This document shows, piece after piece, positions 26,125-34,453 of a stretch of DNA of 64,000 nt. Under the pieces are notes generated by a model. The model had not been told where the DNA came from, made no database searches, and worked only from the letters and a program-made list of their open reading frames with translations. Position numbers and translations under genes: made by a program. The stretch is from Verrucosispora sioxanthis. Its GTDB lineage: Bacteria; Actinomycetota; Actinomycetes; Mycobacteriales; Micromonosporaceae. The stretch is taken from positions 124,001 through 188,000 of the forward strand of contig NZ_SAIY01000007.1 in the NCBI RefSeq assembly GCF_010560025.1, written 5' to 3'. The first letter of the stretch is position 1; each line of letters starts with the position of its first letter.

Positions 26125-26157
26125 CGGGGCCCGCACCGTCCACCGGTGCGGGCCCCG
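26125..26157. terminator. Bidirectional terminator between rplI and the convergent gene
   Basis: A perfect 14-bp stem CGGGGCCCGCACCG / CGGTGCGGGCCCCG with loop TCCAC. It lies between the rplI stop (26103) and the stop of the minus-strand gene (26181), so it can serve both. Confidence 0.8.
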
Positions 26158-26180
26158 CGTCGTCTCCCACGGAGTACCCG

Positions 26181-27836
26181 TCAACCGATGGGCTGGCCGG
26201 TCACCGCACTGATCATCACCGTCGAGAGGCCGCCACCCACCACGGCGGCAGCGAGCGCCACAGTGGTCGGACGCCAGGTCGTACCCACCCGACGTAGCAG
26301 CGTCGCGATCGCCAGACTGCTGACCAGGGCCAGGCCGAACCGCGGCAGCCCGCCCACCATCGCCCCGAACGCCCGCGCCCGGGGTGACTCACACCCACCG
26401 CCACTGATGTCGGTCACACAGCCCACGGGTGGCGCCCCGTCCAGGGTCAGCAGCCAGACGAAGACCACGACCGCCGGTAGGACGTAACAGGCCGCCGTGT
26501 AGAGCAGCGGCAGCCAGGGACCACCCGGATCGGGATCGAGCAGGTCGTCTTCCAGTCGGCGGTTCCAACTGGCGTTGCCCACCGACTCGATGCGGCGTCG
26601 TACCGCCGCCATACCGACCGGCCCAGGCTGCGGCACCGCAGCGGTACGCCGCCGGGGCACCGACCGGGGACGCGGCGCCGTGTAGCCCACCACCGGCGAC
26701 CGTGGTGCCGACGCGGGTGCGTCCACCCAACGTGGATCATCACCGGCAAGTCGGGTGCCCGGCCAGAAGGTCTCCTGTGGTGGCTCAGGTTCCGGCCGGC
26801 TGCTCCACGACCACTGCTGGACACCAGGTGCGCCATCCGACCGGGGGTGCTCCGTACGATCCCAGCGGTCCGGCTCGGAATAGTCCTCCCACCGGTTACG
26901 GTCTCGCTGCCGTTCCCGTCGATCGAGCTCGGGGTCGCGGTCCCACTGGCCCGTGCTGTCCGGCTCCAGCCACTGCTCCGACGCCGACGACTGAAGCCAC
27001 TGGCTGGTGCTGTCGGCGTCCCAGGGGTCAACCGGGGCGGAATCGGCGCGACGGTCAAGACCGGCGGGCTGCTGCCAGGCGTGCAGACCGGAGGCGTCCC
27101 ACGGATCCACCGCGGGTGGTCGTACCTCGGGTTCCGCGGCTCGATCCCACGGCTCCGCCGCACGGTCCCAGGGATCCACGGCCGGACCGGGTGCCGGCTC
27201 CGCCGCCCGCCGCCGACGTCGCGGCGTCGGGGCGGCGGCCGGCTCCGAGTCGGACGTCTGCGCGGCCTCGTCCTCCAGCCCGGACCAGGTCACCTGGCGT
27301 CGGCGGGACTGTGCGCGGCGGGGACGGCTCTGCGGCGTCACACCGGAGACCGGATCGTCCTCCTCGGCCCGGCGGCTGCCGACGTACCCCTCCTCCTGTG
27401 GACGGTCGAAGGTCCACTCGCGGGTATGGTCGGACTGCGGTGCCACCGCAGGCGACGAGGCGATGGCGCGGGGTTGGGGATCCCGCCAGTCAGCCTCCTG
27501 GGAGCGCCGGCTGCGCTCACTCCGGTAGACCCCTGACGATCGTCGGCCGCCGTCGCCGTAGCGCGGCCGGTCGTCGTCATCGTCGTCCGGTGCGGCATGC
27601 CGACCACCGCCGTCGACGCTGCTGACGCCCGACTCCAACGCCCAGCGCGGCAGATAAGGCTCGGCCGGCTCCTCCTGGCCATGCTCGATCGCTCGCCGAC
27701 GGCTCGGGGTGCGATAACGCTCGACCGCCGAGTCGTAACGTCCGGCCCGTGACTCCTCGACGGGCTCGGCCCACGAAGCGGTCGGTCGCCGCTCGCGCGG
27801 ACCGTCCTCCCCGCGTGCCCAGTCCCGGTAACTCAC
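26181..27836 (-). CDS. Hypothetical membrane protein with long charged Trp/Asp/Arg-rich N-terminus
   Basis: A 551-residue protein with no recognised family. Residues 1-450 are disordered-looking and rich in Arg, Asp, Trp, Pro and Ser, with loose repeats such as DPWDRAAEPWDRAAEPE. The C-terminal 110 residues hold about three membrane helices (WLPLLYTAACYVLPAVVVFV, GLPRFGLALVSSLAIATLLR and TTVALAAAVVGGGLSTVMIS) and two Cys in an extracytoplasmic loop (VGCVTDISGGGCES). The start is ATG at 27836. It converges on the rpsF operon and diverges from dnaB. A scaffolding role at the membrane is possible, but nothing in the sequence proves it. Confidence 0.72.
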   Translation of the reverse strand: MSYRDWARGEDGPRERRPTASWAEPVEESRAGRYDSAVERYRTPSRRRAIEHGQEEPAEPYLPRWALESGVSSVDGGGRHAAPDDDDDDRPRYGDGGRRSSGVYRSERSRRSQEADWRDPQPRAIASSPAVAPQSDHTREWTFDRPQEEGYVGSRRAEEDDPVSGVTPQSRPRRAQSRRRQVTWSGLEDEAAQTSDSEPAAAPTPRRRRRAAEPAPGPAVDPWDRAAEPWDRAAEPEVRPPAVDPWDASGLHAWQQPAGLDRRADSAPVDPWDADSTSQWLQSSASEQWLEPDSTGQWDRDPELDRRERQRDRNRWEDYSEPDRWDRTEHPRSDGAPGVQQWSWSSRPEPEPPQETFWPGTRLAGDDPRWVDAPASAPRSPVVGYTAPRPRSVPRRRTAAVPQPGPVGMAAVRRRIESVGNASWNRRLEDDLLDPDPGGPWLPLLYTAACYVLPAVVVFVWLLTLDGAPPVGCVTDISGGGCESPRARAFGAMVGGLPRFGLALVSSLAIATLLRRVGTTWRPTTVALAAAVVGGGLSTVMISAVTGQPIG

Positions 27837-28226
27837 GGCCGGAGCGTGACCCTTCTCAACCGAACGTGCAATCCGCTGTCCAGGTGTAGCCGTAGGCCAC
27901 CGATCTTACGGGAGGTTCAGGACAAAGCCCTACCCGGAAACTCCCTCCACAGGCTGGGGAAAGAGTTTGAGCAGGTCACAGCAGTATCGGCGAGAATTCC
28001 CCATCCGTTATCCACACCCTGTGCACACGCTACGCACATGCTTGTCCACCTGAGTCCACAGGTTGTCCCGAGGCTCATCCACCGCCACGGTTGAGTGGCT
28101 GACCTCGGACTCCGTATGGTGGCCACGACCTGCTGATCCGATGGCCCCCGATCGAAGCGGCCGGTCGACGTTGTCGCACCCGGGCGGTAAGCCTGGAACC
28201 GATCCGACGCAGTGGAGGGGGGCCCG
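27837..28226. other. dnaB upstream region, no gene seen, DnaA-box-like cluster
   Basis: A 390-bp divergent gap. It lacks a coding frame and contains one exact DnaA box (28009-28017) followed within 45 bp by near matches TTGTCCACC (28042-28050) and GAGTCCACA (28052-28060). It should contain promoters for dnaB and the gene at 26181. Confidence 0.6.
28009..28017 (+). promoter_or_regulatory. DnaA box TTATCCACA upstream of dnaB
   Basis: Exact match about 210 bp before the dnaB start, with two near matches in the same orientation just downstream. This fits DnaA control of the replicative helicase gene, but it has not been shown here. Confidence 0.5.
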
Positions 28227-31163
28227 GTGTCGGTCACCGACGACAGGCGGACGGAGTCGTTCCCGGCTGGCGGGCAGCAGTCCGGCAACGGGCCACGCGA
28301 CGGTCAGTTCGACAAGACGCCGCCGCAGGATGTGGCTGCGGAGCAGTGCGTCCTTGGCGGCATGCTGCTCTCCAAGGACGCCATCGCCGACGTCGTCGAG
28401 ATCCTCAAGACCAACGACTTCTACCGGCCGGTGCACGCCACCATCTTCGACACCATCCTGGAGATCTACGGCAGGGGCGAGCCGGCCGATGCCATCACCG
28501 TCGCGGCGGCACTCGCCGACTCCGGCGATCTGGCTCGGGTGGGTGGCGCTCCGTACCTGCACACGTTGATCGCGAGCGTGCCGACCGCCGCGAACGCCGC
28601 CTACTACGCCCGGATCGTCAGCGAACGCGCGGTGCTCCGACGTCTGGTCGAGGCCGGCACCCGGATCGTCCAACTCGGCTACGGGACCGCGAACGGCGGC
28701 AGTCGGGACGTGGACGACATCGTCGACCTGGCGCAGCAGGCCGTCTACGACGTCACGGAACGCCGGGTCAGCGAGGACTTCGCGATCCTCGCCGACATGC
28801 TGCAACCGACGCTCGACGAAATCGAGGCGGTCGGCGCCCAGGGCGGCGTGATGACCGGCGTGCCGACCGGCTTCACCGACCTCGACCGCCTGCTCAACGG
28901 GCTGCACGCCGGCCAGTTGATCATTGTGGCGGGGCGACCTGGCCTTGGAAAGGCGCTGGCACTCGACACACCCCTGCCGACCCCCACCGGCTGGACGACG
29001 ATGGGTGAGGTGCAGGTAGGCGATCAGCTGATCGGTGCGGACGGCCGCCCCACCACCGTCACGCACGCCTACGAGGTGCGCCACGACCGCCCCTGCTACG
29101 AGGTCGAGTTCTCCGACGGATCAGTCATCGTCGCCGATGCCGAGCACCTGTGGACGACGACCACCCGGGCCTCACGCCGCCAACAGAATGAGCTCCGGCC
29201 GCGCTACCAGTGGGATGCCTCGGCACGCGCCAAGGCGGCAGCCGTACACCGGGCTGTCACCGCCATCCCCGACCGGCTTGTCACCCACCGGGAAGCCGTG
29301 GAGATCGCCGGATCCCGGTTCCGGTACGTCCTGCACGTAGTGGCGGCCAAGGTGGGCATCGCCGGCACGGTCGAACGTCAGTACTCGCGAAACGGCAAGC
29401 CCTGGCGTCGGACGGTCGACGCCTACAGCGCCCATGCCCTGTTCGACGCCCACCTGAGCCGGGTGAGTCGGGTCATGAACAGCAATACGACTGTGGCACA
29501 CCCTCGGGCCGTAACTACCGAACACATCGCCGCGACACTGCGGCATCCGGCTGACGGGCGCGCAAACCACGCGGTGACCAATGCTCAACCGCTGTCCCTT
29601 CCCGCCCGCGAGGACCTGCCGATCCCCCCGTACACGCTTGGCGTGTGGCTGGGCGACGGGCACTCGGCAGGTGCCCGGTTCACGTCGGCGGACCCGGAGA
29701 TCGCACAGTATGTCGAAGCCGATGGCTTCATCGTCGCCCCGGGAAGCGGGACCTACTCCTACGGCATCAAGCTGCCACCGCGGGCACCACTCGACGATCG
29801 TCGCTGCATCGTCTGCGGCGTCATCTTCACTCCCCGCGCGTCTGCGGTAAGAACCTGCGGAAGGACGTGTGGCGCCAGGTCGAGGGGCATGGTCGGGACC
29901 GCCGACCGCGGAGGCTGCGAGACCTGCGGTACGACAACGAAGTCGAGCTGGAACGGCGCCCGCCACTGCGCAACGTGTCGCCGGTTGCGTGGCTCGTTCA
30001 CCGGGCTGCTTCGAGCCGCCGGTGTCCTGAACGACAAGCACATTCCGCAGCCTTACCTCCGAGCGTCGGAGGAGCAGCGACGGGAGCTGCTGGCGGGACT
30101 GCTCGACACCGACGGTACTGCTGCGGCAGCCGGACACGTCCAGTACACCACCACCTCGGAGCGGCTAGCCAAGGATGTGTACGAGCTCGTCGTCAGCCTG
30201 GGCTACCGATGCTCGATCAACCGCAAGCGAGTCAACGGCCGTACCCCCGAAAGCTCGACGGCTTTCACATTGAGCTTCTCGACGGCGGACGAGGTATTCC
30301 GGCTGACCAGGAAGCGGGAGTCGCACGCTACGCGCCGACACGCGGTCGGCCGGGCGGGTACCCGATCCCGCTACATCGTGGATGTGCGACCGGTGCCGAG
30401 TGTCCCCGTGCGGTGCGTCACGGTCGACAATGAGGATCACCTTTACTTGGCCGGTCGATCAATGATTCCCACGCACAACAGCACCGCGAGCATGGACTTC
30501 GCGCGCAACGCCGCGATCCGCGCCAACCAGGCATCGGCGATCTTCTCGTTGGAAATGAGCAAGGTCGAGATCGTCATGCGGCTGCTCTCGGCCGAGGCCC
30601 GAGTGCCACTGCACGTGCTGCGAAGCGGGCAACTGTCCGACGACGACTGGACCAAGCTCGCCCGATGCATGGGTGAGATCAGCGAGGCGCCGCTGTTCGT
30701 CGACGACACGCCCAGCATGAACCTGATGGAGATCCGGGCGAAGGCCCGTCGGCTCAAGCAGCGGCATGACCTCAAGTTGATTGTGGTCGACTATCTCCAG
30801 CTGATGACGTCGCCGAAGCGTACCGAGAGCCGGCAGCAGGAGGTCGCGGACCTGTCGCGTGGCCTGAAGCTGCTGGCCAAGGAGGTCGAGTGTCCGGTCA
30901 TCGCGGTCAGCCAGCTGAACCGTGGCCCGGAGCAACGTACCGACAAGCGCCCACAATTGTCTGATTTGCGCGAGTCCGGCTCAATTGAGCAAGATGCCGA
31001 CGTTGTCATACTTCTGCACCGTGACGACTACTACGACAAGGAGTCGCCGCGGGCCGGGGAGGCGGATTTCATCGTCGCCAAGCACCGGAATGGTCCGACC
31101 GACACGGTGACCGTCGCCGCTCAGCTGCACCTGTCGCGCTTCGTCGACATGGCGATCGTCTGA
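28227..31163 (+). CDS. dnaB: Replicative DNA helicase DnaB, intein-containing precursor
   Basis: Hexameric 5'-3' helicase at the replication fork. The 978-residue precursor splices to a 469-residue helicase. The N-domain is typical (PPQDVAAEQCVLGGMLLSKD, VVEILKTNDFYRPVHATIF), and the RecA core begins MTGVPTGFTDLDRLLNGLHA. The Walker A motif GRPGLGK|ST is split by the intein after Lys. After the intein come FARNAAIRANQASAIFSLEM, the Walker B region KLIVVDYLQLM, and SQLNRGPEQRTDKRPQLSDL. GTG at 28227 has GGAGGGG upstream; an in-frame GTG at 28212 overlaps that site. The intein sits in the ATP site, so the helicase is inactive until spliced. M. tuberculosis dnaB (Rv0058) also carries an intein. 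Confidence 0.95.
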   Translation: MSVTDDRRTESFPAGGQQSGNGPRDGQFDKTPPQDVAAEQCVLGGMLLSKDAIADVVEILKTNDFYRPVHATIFDTILEIYGRGEPADAITVAAALADSGDLARVGGAPYLHTLIASVPTAANAAYYARIVSERAVLRRLVEAGTRIVQLGYGTANGGSRDVDDIVDLAQQAVYDVTERRVSEDFAILADMLQPTLDEIEAVGAQGGVMTGVPTGFTDLDRLLNGLHAGQLIIVAGRPGLGKALALDTPLPTPTGWTTMGEVQVGDQLIGADGRPTTVTHAYEVRHDRPCYEVEFSDGSVIVADAEHLWTTTTRASRRQQNELRPRYQWDASARAKAAAVHRAVTAIPDRLVTHREAVEIAGSRFRYVLHVVAAKVGIAGTVERQYSRNGKPWRRTVDAYSAHALFDAHLSRVSRVMNSNTTVAHPRAVTTEHIAATLRHPADGRANHAVTNAQPLSLPAREDLPIPPYTLGVWLGDGHSAGARFTSADPEIAQYVEADGFIVAPGSGTYSYGIKLPPRAPLDDRRCIVCGVIFTPRASAVRTCGRTCGARSRGMVGTADRGGCETCGTTTKSSWNGARHCATCRRLRGSFTGLLRAAGVLNDKHIPQPYLRASEEQRRELLAGLLDTDGTAAAAGHVQYTTTSERLAKDVYELVVSLGYRCSINRKRVNGRTPESSTAFTLSFSTADEVFRLTRKRESHATRRHAVGRAGTRSRYIVDVRPVPSVPVRCVTVDNEDHLYLAGRSMIPTHNSTASMDFARNAAIRANQASAIFSLEMSKVEIVMRLLSAEARVPLHVLRSGQLSDDDWTKLARCMGEISEAPLFVDDTPSMNLMEIRAKARRLKQRHDLKLIVVDYLQLMTSPKRTESRQQEVADLSRGLKLLAKEVECPVIAVSQLNRGPEQRTDKRPQLSDLRESGSIEQDADVVILLHRDDYYDKESPRAGEADFIVAKHRNGPTDTVTVAAQLHLSRFVDMAIV
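28953..30479 (+). mobile_element. DnaB intein with LAGLIDADG homing endonuclease, class 3 signature
   Basis: A 509-residue intein from Ala1 (ALALDTPLPTPTGW) to Asn509 (MIPTHN), followed by extein Ser. The first residue is Ala, so class 1 splicing by Cys1/Ser1 is ruled out. The class 3 Trp-Cys-Thr set is present: Trp67 in DAEHLWTTTT, Cys488 in PVRCVTVDN and Thr507 in MIPTHN. The endonuclease has two LAGLIDADG motifs, LGVWLGDG (about 229-236) and LLAGLLDTDG (379-388). Between them lie two Cys4 groups, C285/C288/C302/C306 and C322/C325/C339/C342, which look like zinc ribbons. Motif acidic residues (Asp in GDG and DTDG) are kept, so the endonuclease may be active. Confidence 0.9.
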
Positions 31164-31204
31164 CCTGGCCCAACCGAGTCCGGGCTCAGCCGAGGTTCAC
31201 GGGC

Positions 31205-31879
31205 TCAGCCGAGCACTGGGAAGCGGGCGGCGAATTCGCCGAGAGTGCGCCGCTCCGGTTCACCGAGCGGCAGCCGCCCGGTGGCCCTGAGCAGGTAGTC
31301 GTGGTCGTTCCAGCCGGACAGTCGGGTAACGGCGCCGCCGAGCAGGGCGACCACGGTGGCCACCGCGACCCGGGTCGCGGCCGGCCCGGGCGCGGGCGCG
31401 TCCGGTAGATCCAGGACCAGGTCGAGGTGGTGGACTACAGCTTCGGTGGTGAAGGTGTCCAGCAGGTCGGCTACCCGCAACACGTGCCCTTGAGTGGTGA
31501 CGAAACCGGCCGGATCCGCCTTACCTGCGGCGCGCGCGGCGGCCGGTGCCGTGTCGGCCCAGAGTCGAACCACTCCGGACGGGCTGTCGAATGCGGCCGC
31601 AGAGCGACGGGCCCACCAGGCGTACCGGGCGCTCCCGTCGCCGCCTGGAAAAGAGTGCCAGTAGCTGACGGAGTCCACGGTGGCCGGTCCGTCGGCGGGG
31701 CTGGCCAGCGCGACGAGCGCCCGCTGCGCGTCGCAGAGCACGTGGAAGAGCAGGTCTGCGACCAGCCATCCGCGACAGCGGGTCGGTCGCTGAAGATCGC
31801 TGTCGTCCAGGTCTGCCACCACGGTGCTGATGCCGTCGTACGCGTTGGCCAGTGCGATGTGCGAAGCTCGCGACCCCAT
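31205..31879 (-). CDS. Maleylpyruvate isomerase-like, probably mycothiol-dependent (DinB-like) protein
   Basis: A 224-residue protein of the MDMPI/DinB-like four-helix family. The N-terminal motif RPTRCRGWLVADLLFHVLCD matches the family pattern (P-T-x-C-x-G-W-x-V-x-D-L-x-H), and LLDTFTTEAVVHHLDLVLDL supplies the metal His pair. Many such actinobacterial enzymes use mycothiol; the substrate of this one is not known. The start at 31879 follows the annotated frame. It converges on dnaB. No close partner gene is seen downstream. Confidence 0.75.
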   Translation of the reverse strand: MGSRASHIALANAYDGISTVVADLDDSDLQRPTRCRGWLVADLLFHVLCDAQRALVALASPADGPATVDSVSYWHSFPGGDGSARYAWWARRSAAAFDSPSGVVRLWADTAPAAARAAGKADPAGFVTTQGHVLRVADLLDTFTTEAVVHHLDLVLDLPDAPAPGPAATRVAVATVVALLGGAVTRLSGWNDHDYLLRATGRLPLGEPERRTLGEFAARFPVLG

Positions 31880-32074
31880 GCCGGCAGCGTCCCACAGCCG
31901 GCGACCGCCGGCGCGTTCAGCGACCTGTCGGGCGGTGCCGGACGGGCGCGGCTTTGCCGGGCATCCCGACGGGCTCAGGCGATCGACCGGCCGGGCTTGC
32001 CGAAATGTGGCTGGCTGTGGCGGTGAGAGACCGGCCGGCCATTCGGCCGGACCGGTCTTCCGCGGCTGAACGGC

Positions 32075-32467
32075 TCAGCCGAACATCTCGTCGAGGAAGC
32101 TCTTGCGCTTCTTCCGGCGGTAGTGCCCGTGGTAGCCGTAGTGCTGCTGACCGTGGCCGTAGGCAGGTGCCGGGGCCGGGTAGCCGTGCGGCGGTGGCGG
32201 GGGCGGCGGCACGGCACCGTAGCCCGGCTGGTGTGGCGCGGGCGGCGGAGGTGGGGGCTGGTAGCCGCCCGGCCGGGGTGCCTGCTGGGCCGGCTGCGGC
32301 GGGGCAGGGGTCTGCTGCGCGCTCCAGTTGGCTTCCGCCTCGAACAGCTTCTCCAGCTCACCCCGGTCGAGGAAGATCCCCCGGCACTCGCCGCACTGGT
32401 CGATGACGACGCCGCTGCGCTCGTACTGACGCATTTCTCCGTGACACTTGGGACAGGTCAGGCTCAT
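32075..32467 (-). CDS. TFIIB-type zinc-ribbon protein
   Basis: A 130-residue protein. The N-terminus is a zf-TFIIB ribbon: LTCPKCHGEMRQYERSGVVI and QCGECRGIFLDRGELEKLFE, with two CxxC pairs. The rest is Pro/Gly/Tyr-rich low complexity and ends in a basic patch HYRRKKRKSFLDEMFG. Proteins of this type are common in actinobacteria; no function is established. It is 22 bp downstream of the phosphoribosyltransferase gene on the same strand, so they may share a transcript. Confidence 0.8.
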   Translation of the reverse strand: MSLTCPKCHGEMRQYERSGVVIDQCGECRGIFLDRGELEKLFEAEANWSAQQTPAPPQPAQQAPRPGGYQPPPPPPAPHQPGYGAVPPPPPPPHGYPAPAPAYGHGQQHYGYHGHYRRKKRKSFLDEMFG

Positions 32468-32489
32468 TGTTCGACGGTACCTGGTCTAC

Positions 32490-33122
32490 TCACGCGGACG
32501 CGGCCAGCGCCTCCGTCACCTCGTCGTCGGAAACCTCGTGGAAGTCGTCGTAGTACGCCCCGACAGCGGTGAAGGCTTCCGGCCGCTGGGCACAGATCAC
32601 CTGGTCAGCCTCGCCGGAGAGCGTCTCGTACGCGTCCTGGGCACCGACCGGCACGGCGACCAGCACCCGACGGGCGCCGAGCTGACGGGCCACCGCCACG
32701 GCGGCCCGGGCGGTCGCCCCGGTAGCCAGCCCATCGTCGACGATGACGGCGGTGCGGCCGGTCAGCTCCAGTGGCCCCCGGCCTGCCCGGTAGAGCTGTT
32801 CGCGTCGGTCCAGTTCCGCCTGTTCCCGGCGCTGTACGTCGGCCATGTCGGCGGAGCTGAGCTGCCCGGCCACCACGTCGTTGAGCACGCGTACGCCGGC
32901 CGGACCGAGCGCGCCGAAGGCGACCTCGGGAGCCCACGGCATACCGAGCTTGCGGACCACCAGCACGTCCAGCGGTGCGCCGAGGCGTTCGGCGACTACC
33001 TGGGCGACCGGCACGCCGCCGCGTACCAGTCCCAGCACGACGACGTCCGGTTCGCCGATCAGGGCGGTGAGTCGGTCGGCGAGCACCCGGCCCGCCTCGT
33101 TGCGGTCGCGGTAGGTGGTCAT
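32490..33122 (-). CDS. Phosphoribosyltransferase-domain protein
   Basis: A 210-residue protein. It begins YRDRNEAGRVLADRLTALIG and shows the PRPP-binding motif TAVIVDDGLATGATARAAVA near residue 125, plus VVVLGLVRGGVPVAQVVAER and DVLVVRKLGMPWAPEVAFGA, a pattern common to stand-alone type I phosphoribosyltransferases of unknown substrate. ATG at 33122 overlaps the stop of the upstream membrane gene (ATGA), so they are translationally coupled. Which base or acceptor it uses is not visible. Confidence 0.83.
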   Translation of the reverse strand: MTTYRDRNEAGRVLADRLTALIGEPDVVVLGLVRGGVPVAQVVAERLGAPLDVLVVRKLGMPWAPEVAFGALGPAGVRVLNDVVAGQLSSADMADVQRREQAELDRREQLYRAGRGPLELTGRTAVIVDDGLATGATARAAVAVARQLGARRVLVAVPVGAQDAYETLSGEADQVICAQRPEAFTAVGAYYDDFHEVSDDEVTEALAASA

Positions 33123-34440
33123 GCCTTCAGGTCTACGCCCTGCGGGTCGTCTTCGCTCGCCGGTTGCCGGATCCCGGGAACGTCGAGTGCCGCTGCCCAG
33201 ACGAGGAACGCCACCGGATAGAGCAGATAGCCGAACCGGGTGCTGGGCATCAGCAGGATCGCCACGAGCAACCCGTACCCGCAGACGAGCGCCGCGGCGC
33301 GGGCGGTGCGGGGCGGACGGCGGGCGAGCCGGACGGCGATCGCCGCCGCCGCGGCGACCAGCAGAGCCGCCGCCACGGCCCGACCCGCCGGCAGCGCCTC
33401 GGCGATCAGGTGACCGGGGAACGGTGACTGTGCCGGGCTGGAGACCAGACCGTGCCCGAGGGGAACCGCAGCACGTTCTCCACCAGGGCGTGTGAGTCCA
33501 CCAGCAGGGTGGGCAGCAGCGCGGCGGCGGGTACGCCCAGTGCGCCGGCGGCGACGCGCAGGCCGGCCCGGCGGCAGATGCCCCAGCTGACCAGGACGGC
33601 GGCGACCGGCCAGGCGAAGAGTTTGAGCGCACCGGCGAGGCCGACGGCGACGCCGGCCCAACCGGGTCGAGCGGTGGCGGCGAGCGCGAGGGCCAGCAGG
33701 CAGAGCGCGAGTACGGGTAGATCGTCGCCGCCGGTGGCGAGGGTCAGTGCGCAGATCGGCAGGACGGTGGCGGCCTGTACCCCGCGCAGTACGGCCGCGG
33801 CGTGCCCGACTGTCGCCATCCCCTCGGGTCGGCGCAGGACGCGGACGGCGAGCAGCAGGGCGAGGGCGGTGCCGACCGCGAACCAGACCCGGGCGTCGCT
33901 CCACCACGCGTCGCTGGCCGCGCGAGCCAGCCCGAACAGGGCCATGCCCGGTTGGTACGGCGTGTAGCCGAGTAGTTGTTCGCCGGGCGGCAGCGCGGCG
34001 ATGGCGTCCGGCCCCAGGTAGGGGGTGCCGGTCTCGACCAGTCGCCGCCCGGACTCCTCGACGACGAGCACCTCTTCCTGGGCCCGGTCGGTGCGTCCCG
34101 CCGCGCGCTGCACGCTCTGCACAACGAGGGGAAGCAGGGCGACGGTGGTCCAGGTCAGGACGGTGACCAGCCAGCGTGCGGGCACTCCGGTCAACGCCGA
34201 GCCGGGCCGGTGGCGCCGCAGTATTAGTTGACCGAGCGCCATGATCGCCGCGGCGAGGTAGCCGAACGCGGCCACGCCGCCCCACGCTCGGTGCGGTAGG
34301 AGGGTGGAGGTGGCTGCGGTGATCGCGGCGAAGGCGGCGGAGACCGCGTAGAGGCCGAGGTCGAGAGCGAGTCCTCCGGCGGCGGTGTCGAGCCGGTGCC
34401 ACCACCCGGTACGGCGGCGGGTCGGGGTGGTGGTGCTCAC
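33119..34440 (-). CDS. Membrane glycosyltransferase-like protein, frame broken once
   Basis: About 440 residues when corrected. The start is GTG at 34440 (VSTTTPTRRRTGWWHRLD). About ten membrane helices follow, with an extracytoplasmic loop (VVEESGRRLVETGTPYLGPD, GYTPYQPGMALFG) of the GT87/DUF2029 type and AGALKLFAWPVAAVLVSWGI. The frame from the start is lost after NVLRFP; the matching continuation LGHGLVSSPAQSPFPGHLIA with a last helix pair lies in the neighbouring frame and ends at 33119. One missing C in the CCCC run (GGGG at 33460-33463 on the plus strand) restores one frame. It lies 13 bp from the GGDEF-EAL gene and overlaps the phosphoribosyltransferase gene. Confidence 0.68.
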
Positions 34441-34453
34441 CCGGGCAAGTCTG

